In this document: positions 56,638 through 64,000 of the stretch, piece by piece
How the letters are laid out: every line of letters starts with the position of its first letter
Position numbering within the stretch: the stretch's first letter is position 1
DNA from: Phytobacter ursingii
Lineage (GTDB): Bacteria; Pseudomonadota; Gammaproteobacteria; Enterobacterales; Enterobacteriaceae
Direction: 5' to 3'
Assembly (NCBI GenBank): GCA_901456055.1
Contig: CABDWT010000016.1
Span: forward strand, 868,001-932,000
Length of the DNA stretch: 64,000 nucleotides
Position numbers and translations under genes: made by a program
The notes under the pieces: generated by a model
Seen by the model: only the letters and a program-made list of their open reading frames with translations
The model's database searches: none
What the model was told of the DNA's origin: nothing

Positions 56638-57657
56638 TTACTGAGAATGACCTGATTCACCCGGAGAAGCGTGCCTGTCCGTATGTATACTGACACCGGC
56701 TTTTTTAGCCCGTTTGTTTTCATACATTTTTTCATCGCTCTGAATCAGCATATCGGATAGCGACAGTGTCTCGCCGGACAGATTAATACTGAATCCCCAG
56801 GAATAATTTAAGAAACACTGGCTGTCGTTTTCGTTATTCAGTACCTCCGTTAACATCGCCATTTTGCTGGTAAAAAAGAGCAGTTCGCGAATATCGGTAC
56901 ATTCCGTAAGAACCACAAATTCATCGCCACCCAGACGGGCAATAATATCGCTCTGGCTGGCACACTGTCTGAGTATCCCGGCAAACTGCTTAAGTAAACG
57001 ATCACCGGCCAGATGTCCGAACCGATCATTGACGGGTTTAAGATTATCCAGATCAAACAGAACCATGCCGTAAGTCTGTTTCCCCTTTTTCCTGACGCTG
57101 ACATAAGCGGCAGCTATCTCATAAAATCCTCGCCTGTTGAGCACCCCGGTCAGCGCATCTGTCAGTGCAACACTGATGATGTAAAATTCATCTTCGGCCA
57201 GGGAAGCGAGATCTTTCAGCAGGGATAAATCCTCCTCATCCGCAATGCGGGGACGGGTATCCATGACACATAACATGCCTGCGAAAGCACCATCGGGAAG
57301 GTGCAGGGGGCAACCTGCGTAAAAGCGAATGAAAGGCTCCCCTTTCACCAGAGGATTGTCTGAATACCGGGTATCGGTGCTGGCATCCTCAACAACGAGT
57401 ATGTCCCCGGACCAGACGACAAGGGAACGAAATGATTTTTCACCCGACGTTGCCATGACACCGGGATCAGACGAGGTTATCAGCCACTGTCGGTCTTTTT
57501 CAGCCAGACTGATCAGCGCGACAGGGGCACAGAAGCATCGTCTTGCGACCCGGAGGAGACGATCAAACCGTTTCTCTTCCCTGGGAGCAGGCAGATCCAG
57601 CATACAGAGCGAATGAAAGCGCTCAGTATCATGTCCATAAAAGTCCGGCTCTGTCAT
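56638..57657 (-). CDS. GAF-GGDEF diguanylate cyclase
   Basis: A 339-residue cytoplasmic protein. A GAF domain (about 15-165, ARRCFCAPVALISLAEKDRQW...YAGCPL) is followed by a GGDEF domain (about 170-325). The signature LGGDEFVVL is intact, so it should make cyclic-di-GMP. The inhibitory RxxD site is not intact (SQSD at that place), so product feedback may be weak. Start MTEPDFYGHD with GAGA upstream; the longer frame from 57741 lacks a site. Confidence 0.87.
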   Translation of the reverse strand: MTEPDFYGHDTERFHSLCMLDLPAPREEKRFDRLLRVARRCFCAPVALISLAEKDRQWLITSSDPGVMATSGEKSFRSLVVWSGDILVVEDASTDTRYSDNPLVKGEPFIRFYAGCPLHLPDGAFAGMLCVMDTRPRIADEEDLSLLKDLASLAEDEFYIISVALTDALTGVLNRRGFYEIAAAYVSVRKKGKQTYGMVLFDLDNLKPVNDRFGHLAGDRLLKQFAGILRQCASQSDIIARLGGDEFVVLTECTDIRELLFFTSKMAMLTEVLNNENDSQCFLNYSWGFSINLSGETLSLSDMLIQSDEKMYENKRAKKAGVSIHTDRHASPGESGHSQ

Positions 57658-57956
57658 TTTTTTCTCGGAATGAATTATTGTGTTGTGTGTGCCCGCAGAA
57701 TATACACTGTTCTTAATAAAGACAGTCTTGCTCATGATCATTGCACGGGTTCAGGGACGTTGCCGGATGTTGCCGCCTTTTTGTTAAATAATCCTTAAGT
57801 ATATTCATTCAGACGGGTACCCGGATTACCGTGAAAATCAGGCGGGGCGTTCAGGCCGGGAAAATATATCCGGACAACGGGTGACCTGTCTGAACGGTAA
57901 ATAAAGAAAATTAACCCTCCTGCACAGAAATCCGGATTGTGTAGGAGGGCATGCAA

Positions 57957-58106
57957 ATGCATCTTCGTTACAGTGACCACATTAAACGAATCAGTCAGGT
58001 TATCTATAAGAATCAGCCTGGAAAAGGACAGGTTCCGCCGCGCCTTTCGGCAAAGAAACTGATAAAAAACCTTAATGACCCGAGAGGATTCTCCCTGATC
58101 GTCTGA
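57957..58106 (+). CDS. 49-residue basic peptide of unknown function
   Basis: MHLRYSDHIKRISQVIYKNQ..., ending in LNDPRGFSLIV, basic and probably helical. AGGAGGG lies upstream with good spacing to the ATG at 57957; an ATG at 57951 is too close. Too short for firm calling, but the ribosome site is one of the strongest in this region. Confidence 0.5.
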   Translation: MHLRYSDHIKRISQVIYKNQPGKGQVPPRLSAKKLIKNLNDPRGFSLIV

Positions 58107-58242
58107 ATTTCTGGTCAGGAAGTCCCGAATGGCCTGCTCCGTCCTTTCCGGTAAATATTATATACGTTATACGATCAACACCGTTTTTACTGTGCGGTCT
58201 GGCATTGCCTGACAGGATTTATATAAAATGTATTACCTTTCC

Positions 58243-58650
58243 TTAATTCGGATGGATGAGTTCTTCATTCAGCTCCTTTTTTAATTCACGAATTGCCATT
58301 AAATAGGCATAACATCTTTTCTCATCCCATTCCGCAAGCATCCGGAGGGTGAGACGGGACAGGACTGCCGCCCGGGAGACTTCTTCATCCGAAGAAAGCA
58401 TTTCCCAGATGACTTCGCTTATTAGCAGGTCCGAAAAGGCTGACAAAATTAACGCTCCGCTATTTCTCATGACAACAAAACGGGCTGGCCATGCCTCTGA
58501 AGGCGAAGGCAGCCGCTGAAGGTGATATCGTCTCTTCCAGAACAGGTGAGCCGCCGGTGTTCCCCCCTGAGTAAGGTTCACGGGCTTACGCATACCGGTG
58601 AGGGGAAACGACCGGAGCCCTCTTCTCAGGCGGGGGATTTTATACTCCAT
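58243..58650 (-). CDS. AriR/YmgB-like biofilm or acid-stress protein
   Basis: A 135-residue frame. The C-terminal 70 residues (LILSAFSDLLISEVIWEMLSSDEEVSRAAVLSRLTLRML...YLMAIRELKKEL) follow the AriR/YmgB pattern of three helices with a VSRxAVLxxL core. E. coli YmgB family proteins act in RcsB and biofilm control. The true start is unclear; a TATAAT at 58674-58679 on the minus strand supports transcription starting near 58,667. Confidence 0.5.
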   Translation of the reverse strand: MEYKIPRLRRGLRSFPLTGMRKPVNLTQGGTPAAHLFWKRRYHLQRLPSPSEAWPARFVVMRNSGALILSAFSDLLISEVIWEMLSSDEEVSRAAVLSRLTLRMLAEWDEKRCYAYLMAIRELKKELNEELIHPN

Positions 58651-58972
58651 CAGGGCAACGGCGGTGTGCCCTTATTATACGCACGGGGTTTTCTGCAGCT
58701 ACCGGAATACATCACGAAATGGTGACGCAACACGGTTAACAGGTTGATTGCGGTGCGATACAGAAGGGCGTCTCCTGTCCTTTTCCGGGGTCAGCCGTCA
58801 CCGGAAACAGTGGTGACGGCCATTGCCATTTCTGATCAGGCCCGGCGGGGACCCCGCCCTGTCAGTAAAAGGCGTGCCCGGACTGACAGGGTTATTTCCT
58901 GCCGACGGTGAAGCAACAATGCCGGATTCAGCTACTCTGTTTTATTTCCCCCCTTAACTGACGGAGAACGTG
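58651..58972. other. Intergenic region with a hairpin
   Basis: About 320 bp between divergent genes. It holds the likely -10 element TATAAT on the minus strand (58674-58679) and a 9-bp perfect stem at 58794-58820 (GCCGTCACC with GGTGACGGC). ACGGAGAAC precedes the plus-strand start. Confidence 0.4.
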
Positions 58973-59215
58973 GTGGACACAACAGGGCCGGTATTTTTTG
59001 CTATACAGAAAGCCATTGCTGACGCTGCACCAGGCGCAAAAACCGCCGAGCTGCATTTGCAGTTAATCAAACATTCCGGGGAGCTGAAAAAAATCCACAG
59101 TGAAACAATCTGCGAAGGGATTGGCATTAATAAGTCATTCCGGAGCGTGGTTTTGAATATGTTAAAAATATCGGACAGACTGAAACTGGCGGGTCTTGAT
59201 GTATCACACCTCTGA
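58973..59215 (+). CDS. Small helical protein of unknown function
   Basis: About 80 residues from GTG at 58973 (GGAG 6 bp upstream; a GTG one codon earlier is too close). It reads MDTTGPVFFAIQKAIADAAPG, then AELHLQLIKHSGELKKIHSETICEGIGINKSFRSVVLNMLKISDRLKLAGLDV, which could be a small helix-turn-helix protein. No family recognised. Confidence 0.5.
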   Translation: MDTTGPVFFAIQKAIADAAPGAKTAELHLQLIKHSGELKKIHSETICEGIGINKSFRSVVLNMLKISDRLKLAGLDVSHL

Positions 59216-59548
59216 ACAGTGTTTTTATCCGTGGCCACACTGTGACCGTATTTCAGCCAGACCGGGTCTGCCTGAGGGCGGTACTGAGGGAGAATATCAC
59301 ACCGGCATGTCTGCCCTGACAGCCTCGGGCAACGGGCATCACGGCAGACGCCGGTGCTGACCTGCGACCCGGTCTCCACAGACAATGGCTTTCTTAAAAG
59401 GGGGTTCGCAGCCGGCACGGGAACCGTGATGCGACCTGATCCCGGTCCGGAGACTCACCCGTGCAGGCTTCAAGGGGCTGAGCGGATAGCATCAGTGAAA
59501 ACCAGTGACGGGGATGACTGTCCTTTCAGACATCCCCGCCAGTTCGCC
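59216..59548. other. Intergenic region, nothing recognised
   Basis: GC-rich stretch of about 330 bp between convergent genes. Frames present (59354-59575 plus, minus shadows) lack ribosome sites. Confidence 0.35.
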
Positions 59549-59839
59549 TCAGTGGCGGTATTTGCCGGGACGTAAAGCGGGGTACCGTTCCGTACCGGAA
59601 CGGGTAATGTCATCAGGCCGCAACCAACGCAGCCTGCCGGGCGTATCCGCGAAAGCGTTAAGGGTATCGATGGCGGCCTGGCAGGCGAGAGACCTTTCCC
59701 TGTTCCGTTCGGTGCGCATGCGTTCCCTGAGGGCACAAATAATCGAGGCCATTGTGACGGCCCGATCGCTGAGAAGAACTTCAAGGGCAGCTTCGCCAAC
59801 CAGTTCTGTAAATTCATCAGACCATTTTTTGCTGTTCAT
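59549..59839 (-). CDS. AriR/YmgB-like protein, second copy
   Basis: A 96-residue protein, MNSKKWSDEFTELVGEAALEVLLSDRAVTMASIICALRERMRTER...AAIDTLNAFAD. It shows the same AriR-like layout as the 58243 gene: helix, LLSDxxVTMASIICAL core, helix. The start is weakly supported (no clear ribosome site). Two such genes close to GGDEF and EAL genes resemble the E. coli ycgZ-ymgA-ariR neighbourhood. Confidence 0.5.
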   Translation of the reverse strand: MNSKKWSDEFTELVGEAALEVLLSDRAVTMASIICALRERMRTERNRERSLACQAAIDTLNAFADTPGRLRWLRPDDITRSGTERYPALRPGKYRH

Positions 59840-60543
59840 GATACCCGTAACCGTTGAAATTCTGGCCTCGCGGCAGGGTGTACAGCATGCCATGCCAGAA
59901 GAAAAGGAGATAAACCATGCCACAGGCAGTTCAGGCATAGTTTGCCTCTGCGGCCCCGTGACAACCTGACGATGCTAAAGGACATAACAGGCAAATAAAC
60001 CAGAATACGTTTGTGCCTGTCAGGAAATATCTTTATAAAATAATCGCACAGGTATCCGGTTTTTCCTCCAGACATACCGGAGCTGCAGTCCGCACAGGAA
60101 TAAATAATGCCACAGTCGTATCAGGGTGAATACCGCTCGGGTAAGCATTCCGGAAATATTTATACTTTATGACCTGGCCGCACTGTTTATTTCAGTAGCC
60201 AGATCATGATTTGCTGACGTATTAATTCAGGCAGACGCTAAAAGGAATCATTTGCGATATCATGACTCACGACGCCGTAATATATCTCCGGAATATTCTT
60301 TGAGACGCGTCAAAAAATCAGGATAAAGATTCTTTACCTCTGGACACCCGTCGCGCTTTGCAGCAACCTTCCAGCGGAGACACAGAAATACTCAGTGATA
60401 TATTCTCTTTCCCGGGGATATTGATGTCGCATATCCCCGTTTTCTTTATTCCAGGCTGTACGCCGGCGTTGTTGATTGCCGGAACTGCACAGAAAAAACA
60501 TGCAGTGTTATAAAATTCGACTTTTGACCAGCAGGCTGTAAAC
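59840..60543. other. Intergenic region upstream of the EAL-HDOD gene
   Basis: About 700 bp, low in GC in its second half. No gene found. It probably contains promoters for the divergent AriR-like gene and for the EAL-HDOD gene. Confidence 0.4.
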
Positions 60544-61773
60544 ATGTATTCATTCATCGCACGGCAACCCATTTTTGACCGGGAAAGGCAGACCGTTGCT
60601 TATGAACTTCTTTTCAGGGATGGAATGAATAATGCTTTTCCTGATGTTCCACCAGAATATGCCACTTCACGGGTGATTTCAGATCAGTTTTTATGCACAC
60701 CGCCCCCCCGCGCAGGCTCCCGTTACTGTTCGTATATTAATGTCCCGCACCAGATGATCATTAATGGCCTCGGAGATGTACTGCCGAACGACAGCGTGGT
60801 TATCGAAATTCTGGAAAACGCCGTTCCTGATGACCGGCTCTTTGCCGCGGTGAAGGACATGCATGACAGGGGTTATCAGTTTGCACTTGATGATTTCACG
60901 ATGAATGCGCAGTGGGATCGGTTTCTGAGGTACATCAGTGTCATTAAATTTGATATAAGAGCAAATCCCTTCCATGATATTGTTAATTACATCACGCATC
61001 ATAAGGCCATGCCCGGCGGAATAAAATTCCTCGCTGAAAAAGTCGAAACGAGAGAAGAATACGATCACTGCCACCGCGCAGGATTTTCTTTCTTCCAGGG
61101 CTTTTTCTTCAGCAGGCCTGAGATCTTCAGGCATAAATGTCTGCCCCAGAACACCCTCTCATTGTGCAGACTTATGATGGAAGTCAACAGGGACATCCCT
61201 GACTTCGCCGCGATTGAGCAGCTGCTTAAAACGGATCTGGCGCTGTCTTATAAGTTAATGCGCTATGTCAGGAATTTACTGTTTAAATCGCAAGGGATCC
61301 TGAATGCGGATAATTTCTCTCTCAAAGAAATGCTGATGTACCTGGGCTGCAATGCAATCAGACGTTTTGTCACGGTGGCTGCACTGGCAAACATAGGGGG
61401 GACCGGTGTCCCTGAGCTTTATCGCATGAGCATGGTCCGTGGAAAATTCTGTGAACAGATAGCCCTGAAAACTGACTGCACCTTATTACCCTGTCATGCC
61501 TTCCTGTGCGGCCTGTTTTCTCTGCTGGACGTCATACTTGAACTGCCGATGGTGGATTTGATGAAACAGGTTTCGGTTCCGCAAACTGTCGCTGCGGCGC
61601 TTTGTGAACATACAGGGAAACAGGCTGACATACTGTTTCTTGCACAATGTTATGAGCGACGTGACTGGGAAGCCGCCTCTGAATATTGTCATGTTCTGCA
61701 TCTCAGCGAACACACGGTTATCGAAGCTATGCAGGCTGCAACCCGATGGGCAGATGACATTTCTTTCTGTTAA
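60544..61773 (+). CDS. EAL-HDOD signalling protein (YuxH type)
   Basis: A 409-residue cytoplasmic protein starting MYSFIARQPIFDRERQTVAYELLFRDG. The EAL part (about 1-205) keeps most c-di-GMP phosphodiesterase residues: Glu in YELLF, Asn in YINVP, Glu in VIEILE, the Asp pair in ALDDFTM, Lys in IKFDI, Glu in AEKVET and Gln in FQGFFFSRP. The HDOD part follows (about 206-390: LLKTDLALSYKLMRYVRN). HDOD fusions are often signalling adaptors, so catalysis is possible but not assured. Pairs naturally with the nearby GGDEF cyclase. Confidence 0.83.
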   Translation: MYSFIARQPIFDRERQTVAYELLFRDGMNNAFPDVPPEYATSRVISDQFLCTPPPRAGSRYCSYINVPHQMIINGLGDVLPNDSVVIEILENAVPDDRLFAAVKDMHDRGYQFALDDFTMNAQWDRFLRYISVIKFDIRANPFHDIVNYITHHKAMPGGIKFLAEKVETREEYDHCHRAGFSFFQGFFFSRPEIFRHKCLPQNTLSLCRLMMEVNRDIPDFAAIEQLLKTDLALSYKLMRYVRNLLFKSQGILNADNFSLKEMLMYLGCNAIRRFVTVAALANIGGTGVPELYRMSMVRGKFCEQIALKTDCTLLPCHAFLCGLFSLLDVILELPMVDLMKQVSVPQTVAAALCEHTGKQADILFLAQCYERRDWEAASEYCHVLHLSEHTVIEAMQAATRWADDISFC

Positions 61774-61893
61774 GGGCAGGTCTCAGGGAAGGACGCTGCC
61801 GTACCTGAAGATCATTGGCCGCGGTCACCTTCCCCCTGTCCGGACGTGAGGCCTGGGCTTGGTCCGGGATAATGCGTCCGGAAGACCGTCATT

Positions 61894-62113
61894 TCATCCC
61901 GTGCGGTAAAGTGCCTGCTGATCGTGGCGGGCAGTCCACAGTCTGAGGGGCGACGCACACGGGGCATGCCACTCACCGCAACGCCCGTTCACCGCCTGCA
62001 GTATATCCTCCAGGGCGCTCCGCAGCGCGTCCTCACACAGTGCAGCATAATCCGCTGACAGTGCCTTCGTCCCGGCGAAGACTTTCCGTCAGGGCTGTCA
62101 GCTTAATGTACAT
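61894..62113 (-). pseudogene. Small gene broken by a single-base frameshift
   Basis: From ATG 62113 (GGAGACACGT upstream) the frame reads MYIKLTALTESLRRDEG and stops early. One base shifted near 62,065-62,075, it continues ALSADYAALCEDALRSALED... to a stop at 61894. The total of 220 bp is one base over a codon multiple, so one base is extra. It may be a real mutation or a sequencing error in a GGG run. Confidence 0.45.
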
Positions 62114-62123
62114 ACGTGTCTCC

Positions 62124-63209
62124 TCACAGATCTCCGTAGAGGGCGCGAAGCTCTGCCAGAACCGGCGCCGTGTCCGGTGCGGACACCACCGCCAGCAGGG
62201 CCGTCTCCAGCTGCAGATATTCGTCCGGTGTCATGGCAATGTGGGTGCCGTCCAGCCCCAGTATCACCCTTTCCCCTTCGCCACGGGGGATATACAGCGA
62301 CACCAGGCTGTCCCGGGCATTCCACTGGTGCGTGGCCCCGAGCCATGCCCGGGCCTGCATATAGCGAACCAGCGCACTGAACACATCCCAGCCCAGCGCC
62401 AGTGACACCCGGCCGGCACTCACGAACAGGCTGAAAGCCGGTGCCTGCCACGGGGTCCCGGGCTGTTGTGGAAAGCGGTTCCCCCGGACCTGCAGATGCA
62501 GGCTGATGTCCGCCACCGTGGCCGTCCGGCTGAGATCATCCGTCACCAGTCCGGTTGCGGCCGCCCACCCTTTCATCGCCTGCTGGTCCGGGTTCTGTGC
62601 GCGGATGACCAGCGGGAAGATGCGTTTCAGCCGTGCCGGCGTACAGATCCGGGACAGCACTTCATCCGGAAAGGCCGTGAGGTTCAGCGCACCGGACGCG
62701 AGGGGGCGCAGCAGGAATTCAGCCCAGGCCGAGTCCACATTATGCGGCATGGCCGCCATGAACCTTTGCGTCTCTTCACGGTAGTTCTGCCCTGGGAGAT
62801 CAAAGGCCCGGTTGATGTAGTGCGTGTCCACGGCAATCCCGTTTTCCGCAGCGTAAACCAGCGCCCCGAAGGTGATGTCCAGCAGCGCCTCCATGACCGG
62901 CCAGCTCATGAACGCACTGCCGGTCTGGCAGGCGGCATGTGCCCGGGTAAACAGCCAGCGCAGCTCGGCGGTTTTCAGGGACTGGCGCCCGAAGGTTTCT
63001 CCCCGGACAACCTTCCGGTAGAGCGACGCCTGCGTGCCACCGGGATCGGCCTGCAGGGCAAAATAGGCGTCATCGGGTGAGGTGGTCCTGAGCGCGTCAT
63101 CGAGGAGCTTTTCGGTCAGGGCATTGACCGAGGTGTCTTCCGCAGAGGCACGGGACTTGAGATCCTCAATCAGTTTTTTTGGAAACCGTAATGTCAGCTG
63201 GCTGAGCAT
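62124..63209 (-). CDS. Ribbon-helix-helix protein with large unknown C-terminal domain
   Basis: A 361-residue protein starting MLSQLTLRFPKKLIEDLKSR. Residues 3-45 (LTLRFPKKLIEDLKSRASAEDTSVNALTEKLLDDALR) are a ribbon-helix-helix (Arc/HicB-like) DNA-binding fold. The remaining 300 residues are unassigned, with ELRWLFTRAHAACQTGSAFMSWPVMEALLDITFGALVYAAE and GEGERVILGLDGTHIAMTPDEYLQLETALLAV as distinctive parts. The longer frame from 63524 is rejected because the RHH start lies at 63209. The palindrome at 63286-63302 may be its own operator. Confidence 0.7.
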   Translation of the reverse strand: MLSQLTLRFPKKLIEDLKSRASAEDTSVNALTEKLLDDALRTTSPDDAYFALQADPGGTQASLYRKVVRGETFGRQSLKTAELRWLFTRAHAACQTGSAFMSWPVMEALLDITFGALVYAAENGIAVDTHYINRAFDLPGQNYREETQRFMAAMPHNVDSAWAEFLLRPLASGALNLTAFPDEVLSRICTPARLKRIFPLVIRAQNPDQQAMKGWAAATGLVTDDLSRTATVADISLHLQVRGNRFPQQPGTPWQAPAFSLFVSAGRVSLALGWDVFSALVRYMQARAWLGATHQWNARDSLVSLYIPRGEGERVILGLDGTHIAMTPDEYLQLETALLAVVSAPDTAPVLAELRALYGDL

Positions 63210-63716
63210 GATGCTGTATTCTCGCGGGTGGAAATTATCTGAACAAGAATGCACCGGTTTAAAATAATTTGCACGTAAATATTTAAATGACATGATGTCA
63301 TTAATGGCCGGGAATGTCTCTTTTACTTCCTCTCCGCACCGGAGATCCGAAAAGCGGCAGACCCGGATCTGCCGGTTACCGCCCCGAAAATTCTCATGAA
63401 ACGTTTTCAGAAGATGTCCTATACTCCCGTTACACAAGGGCTGCGCGGTGTTTCCCGCCCCCGCGCCCGGACACGGCAGCAATGTGAGTTCAGCCGCTTT
63501 GTTTATTCTTTCACCGTGGTACACTTCCGGAAAGTCTCCATATGCAGAAAAGTCGGATCACACCGAAACGGCCATCCGGTAATTTAACGAAGTGGTTATA
63601 TGCCTGCTTATTATCAGGTACGTGATTTTTACGACATGCGATAATGCGAAATGAAAGGACGGCCGGCCGGGAGAGATGATTTCAGGGCGGGATAATTTCA
63701 GGAGGAAGGATTTTAT
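63210..63716. promoter_or_regulatory. Divergent control region with a 17-bp palindrome
   Basis: About 507 bp between divergent genes. AATGACA-TGA-TGTCATT at 63286-63302 is a perfect dyad, 77 bp upstream of the RHH gene. AGGAGGAAGGA precedes the plus-strand ATG at 63717. No gene called inside. Confidence 0.55.
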
Positions 63717-64000
63717 ATGGCATCAGCTGCGCGTAAGAAGATCACCGTCACTGAAATGCACGCGGCACTCATCGCCCTGGGGCATGACAAATTGTGGTTG
63801 CGTGATCCGGTACCGAAAGGACGTAAAAAGGGTGTGTGCCAGATTGTGACCTGGGACGATTATGTTGTGGCCCGAAACGATCTCGATGTTGATACCAAAG
63901 GCTGGGATTTTACGGATAAGGCAGGGGTCATCTTTCCGTGTCCGCCAGGAAGCCAGCCATCACGTTTCGATGATGAGCTGGATGAATGGGCCGTGTTTCA
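63717..64000 (+). CDS. Unknown plasmid-type protein (continues past the window)
   Basis: Open frame from ATG 63717 to the window end: MASAARKKITVTEMHAALIA, then LRDPVPKGRKKGVCQIVTWDDYVVARNDLDVD and CPPGSQPSRFDDELDEWAVF. A very strong AGGAGGAAGGA lies upstream. The first 94 residues show no known domain. Confidence 0.7.
   Translation, partial: MASAARKKITVTEMHAALIALGHDKLWLRDPVPKGRKKGVCQIVTWDDYVVARNDLDVDTKGWDFTDKAGVIFPCPPGSQPSRFDDELDEWAVF

Noticed and set aside
63210-63524. 105-residue extension of the RHH protein
   Set aside because: It places the RHH strand far inside the protein and runs through the palindrome at 63286; the start at 63209 matches the fold boundary.

Overview
The window looks like chromosomal DNA of an Enterobacteriaceae member, probably Enterobacter cloacae complex or a close relative. 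The inference rests on a lysC of the E. coli type, a digH/yddW homologue, a treXYZ operon, a dat-ddc diaminopropane operon and a 3-hydroxybutyrate cluster. After about 43.5 kb it changes to transposon and plasmid-type DNA. No rRNA, tRNA or CRISPR array was recognised.

Region 1 (1-20.9 kb) is metabolic chromosome. It holds a zinc-type dehydrogenase/tehA pair, the trehalose-from-glycogen operon treZ-treY-treX, and an unrecognised barrel-like protein. Next come a nudK-like NUDIX gene with a small partner, a DeoR regulator and cytochrome b561. A sulfur module follows (ArsR-type persulfide sensor plus two split YeeE/YedE membrane proteins). It ends with a complete ketone-body operon (CoA-transferase, thiolase, 3-hydroxybutyryl-CoA dehydrogenase, GntP permease, 3-hydroxybutyrate dehydrogenase) with a divergent LysR regulator, and a GNAT gene.

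Region 2 (20.9-27.4 kb) looks like an accessory islet. After a small lipoprotein gene comes a tight four-gene operon: a winged-helix-like protein, two small coiled-coil proteins, and a 1149-residue membrane-anchored UPF1/DNA2-type helicase. I cannot match it to a named system; it is the best candidate here for an undescribed, possibly defensive, system.

Region 3 (27.4-43.5 kb) returns to chromosome: digH, a large Cache/HAMP/GAF/HD-GYP protein, lysC, dat-ddc, an HTH-citrate-synthase protein and a divergent catabolic operon (MFS, VOC, 2-hydroxyacid dehydrogenase, SDR). The last gene, a carboxymuconolactone decarboxylase, is cut by a transposon end.

Region 4 (43,536-52,340) is a complete Tn3-family transposon with 38-bp ends, tnpA, a three-subsite res, tnpR, an arsA remnant and arsRDABC.

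Region 5 (52,341-64,000) is plasmid-like. It has small overlapping unknown genes, a possible operator array, a KGG stress protein, a GGDEF protein, an EAL-HDOD protein, two AriR/YmgB-like proteins and a ribbon-helix-helix fusion. The bases flanking the two transposon ends differ, and the interrupted chromosomal gene does not resume. This suggests a replicon fused to the chromosome by Tn3-type cointegration, or an assembly join at the transposon.
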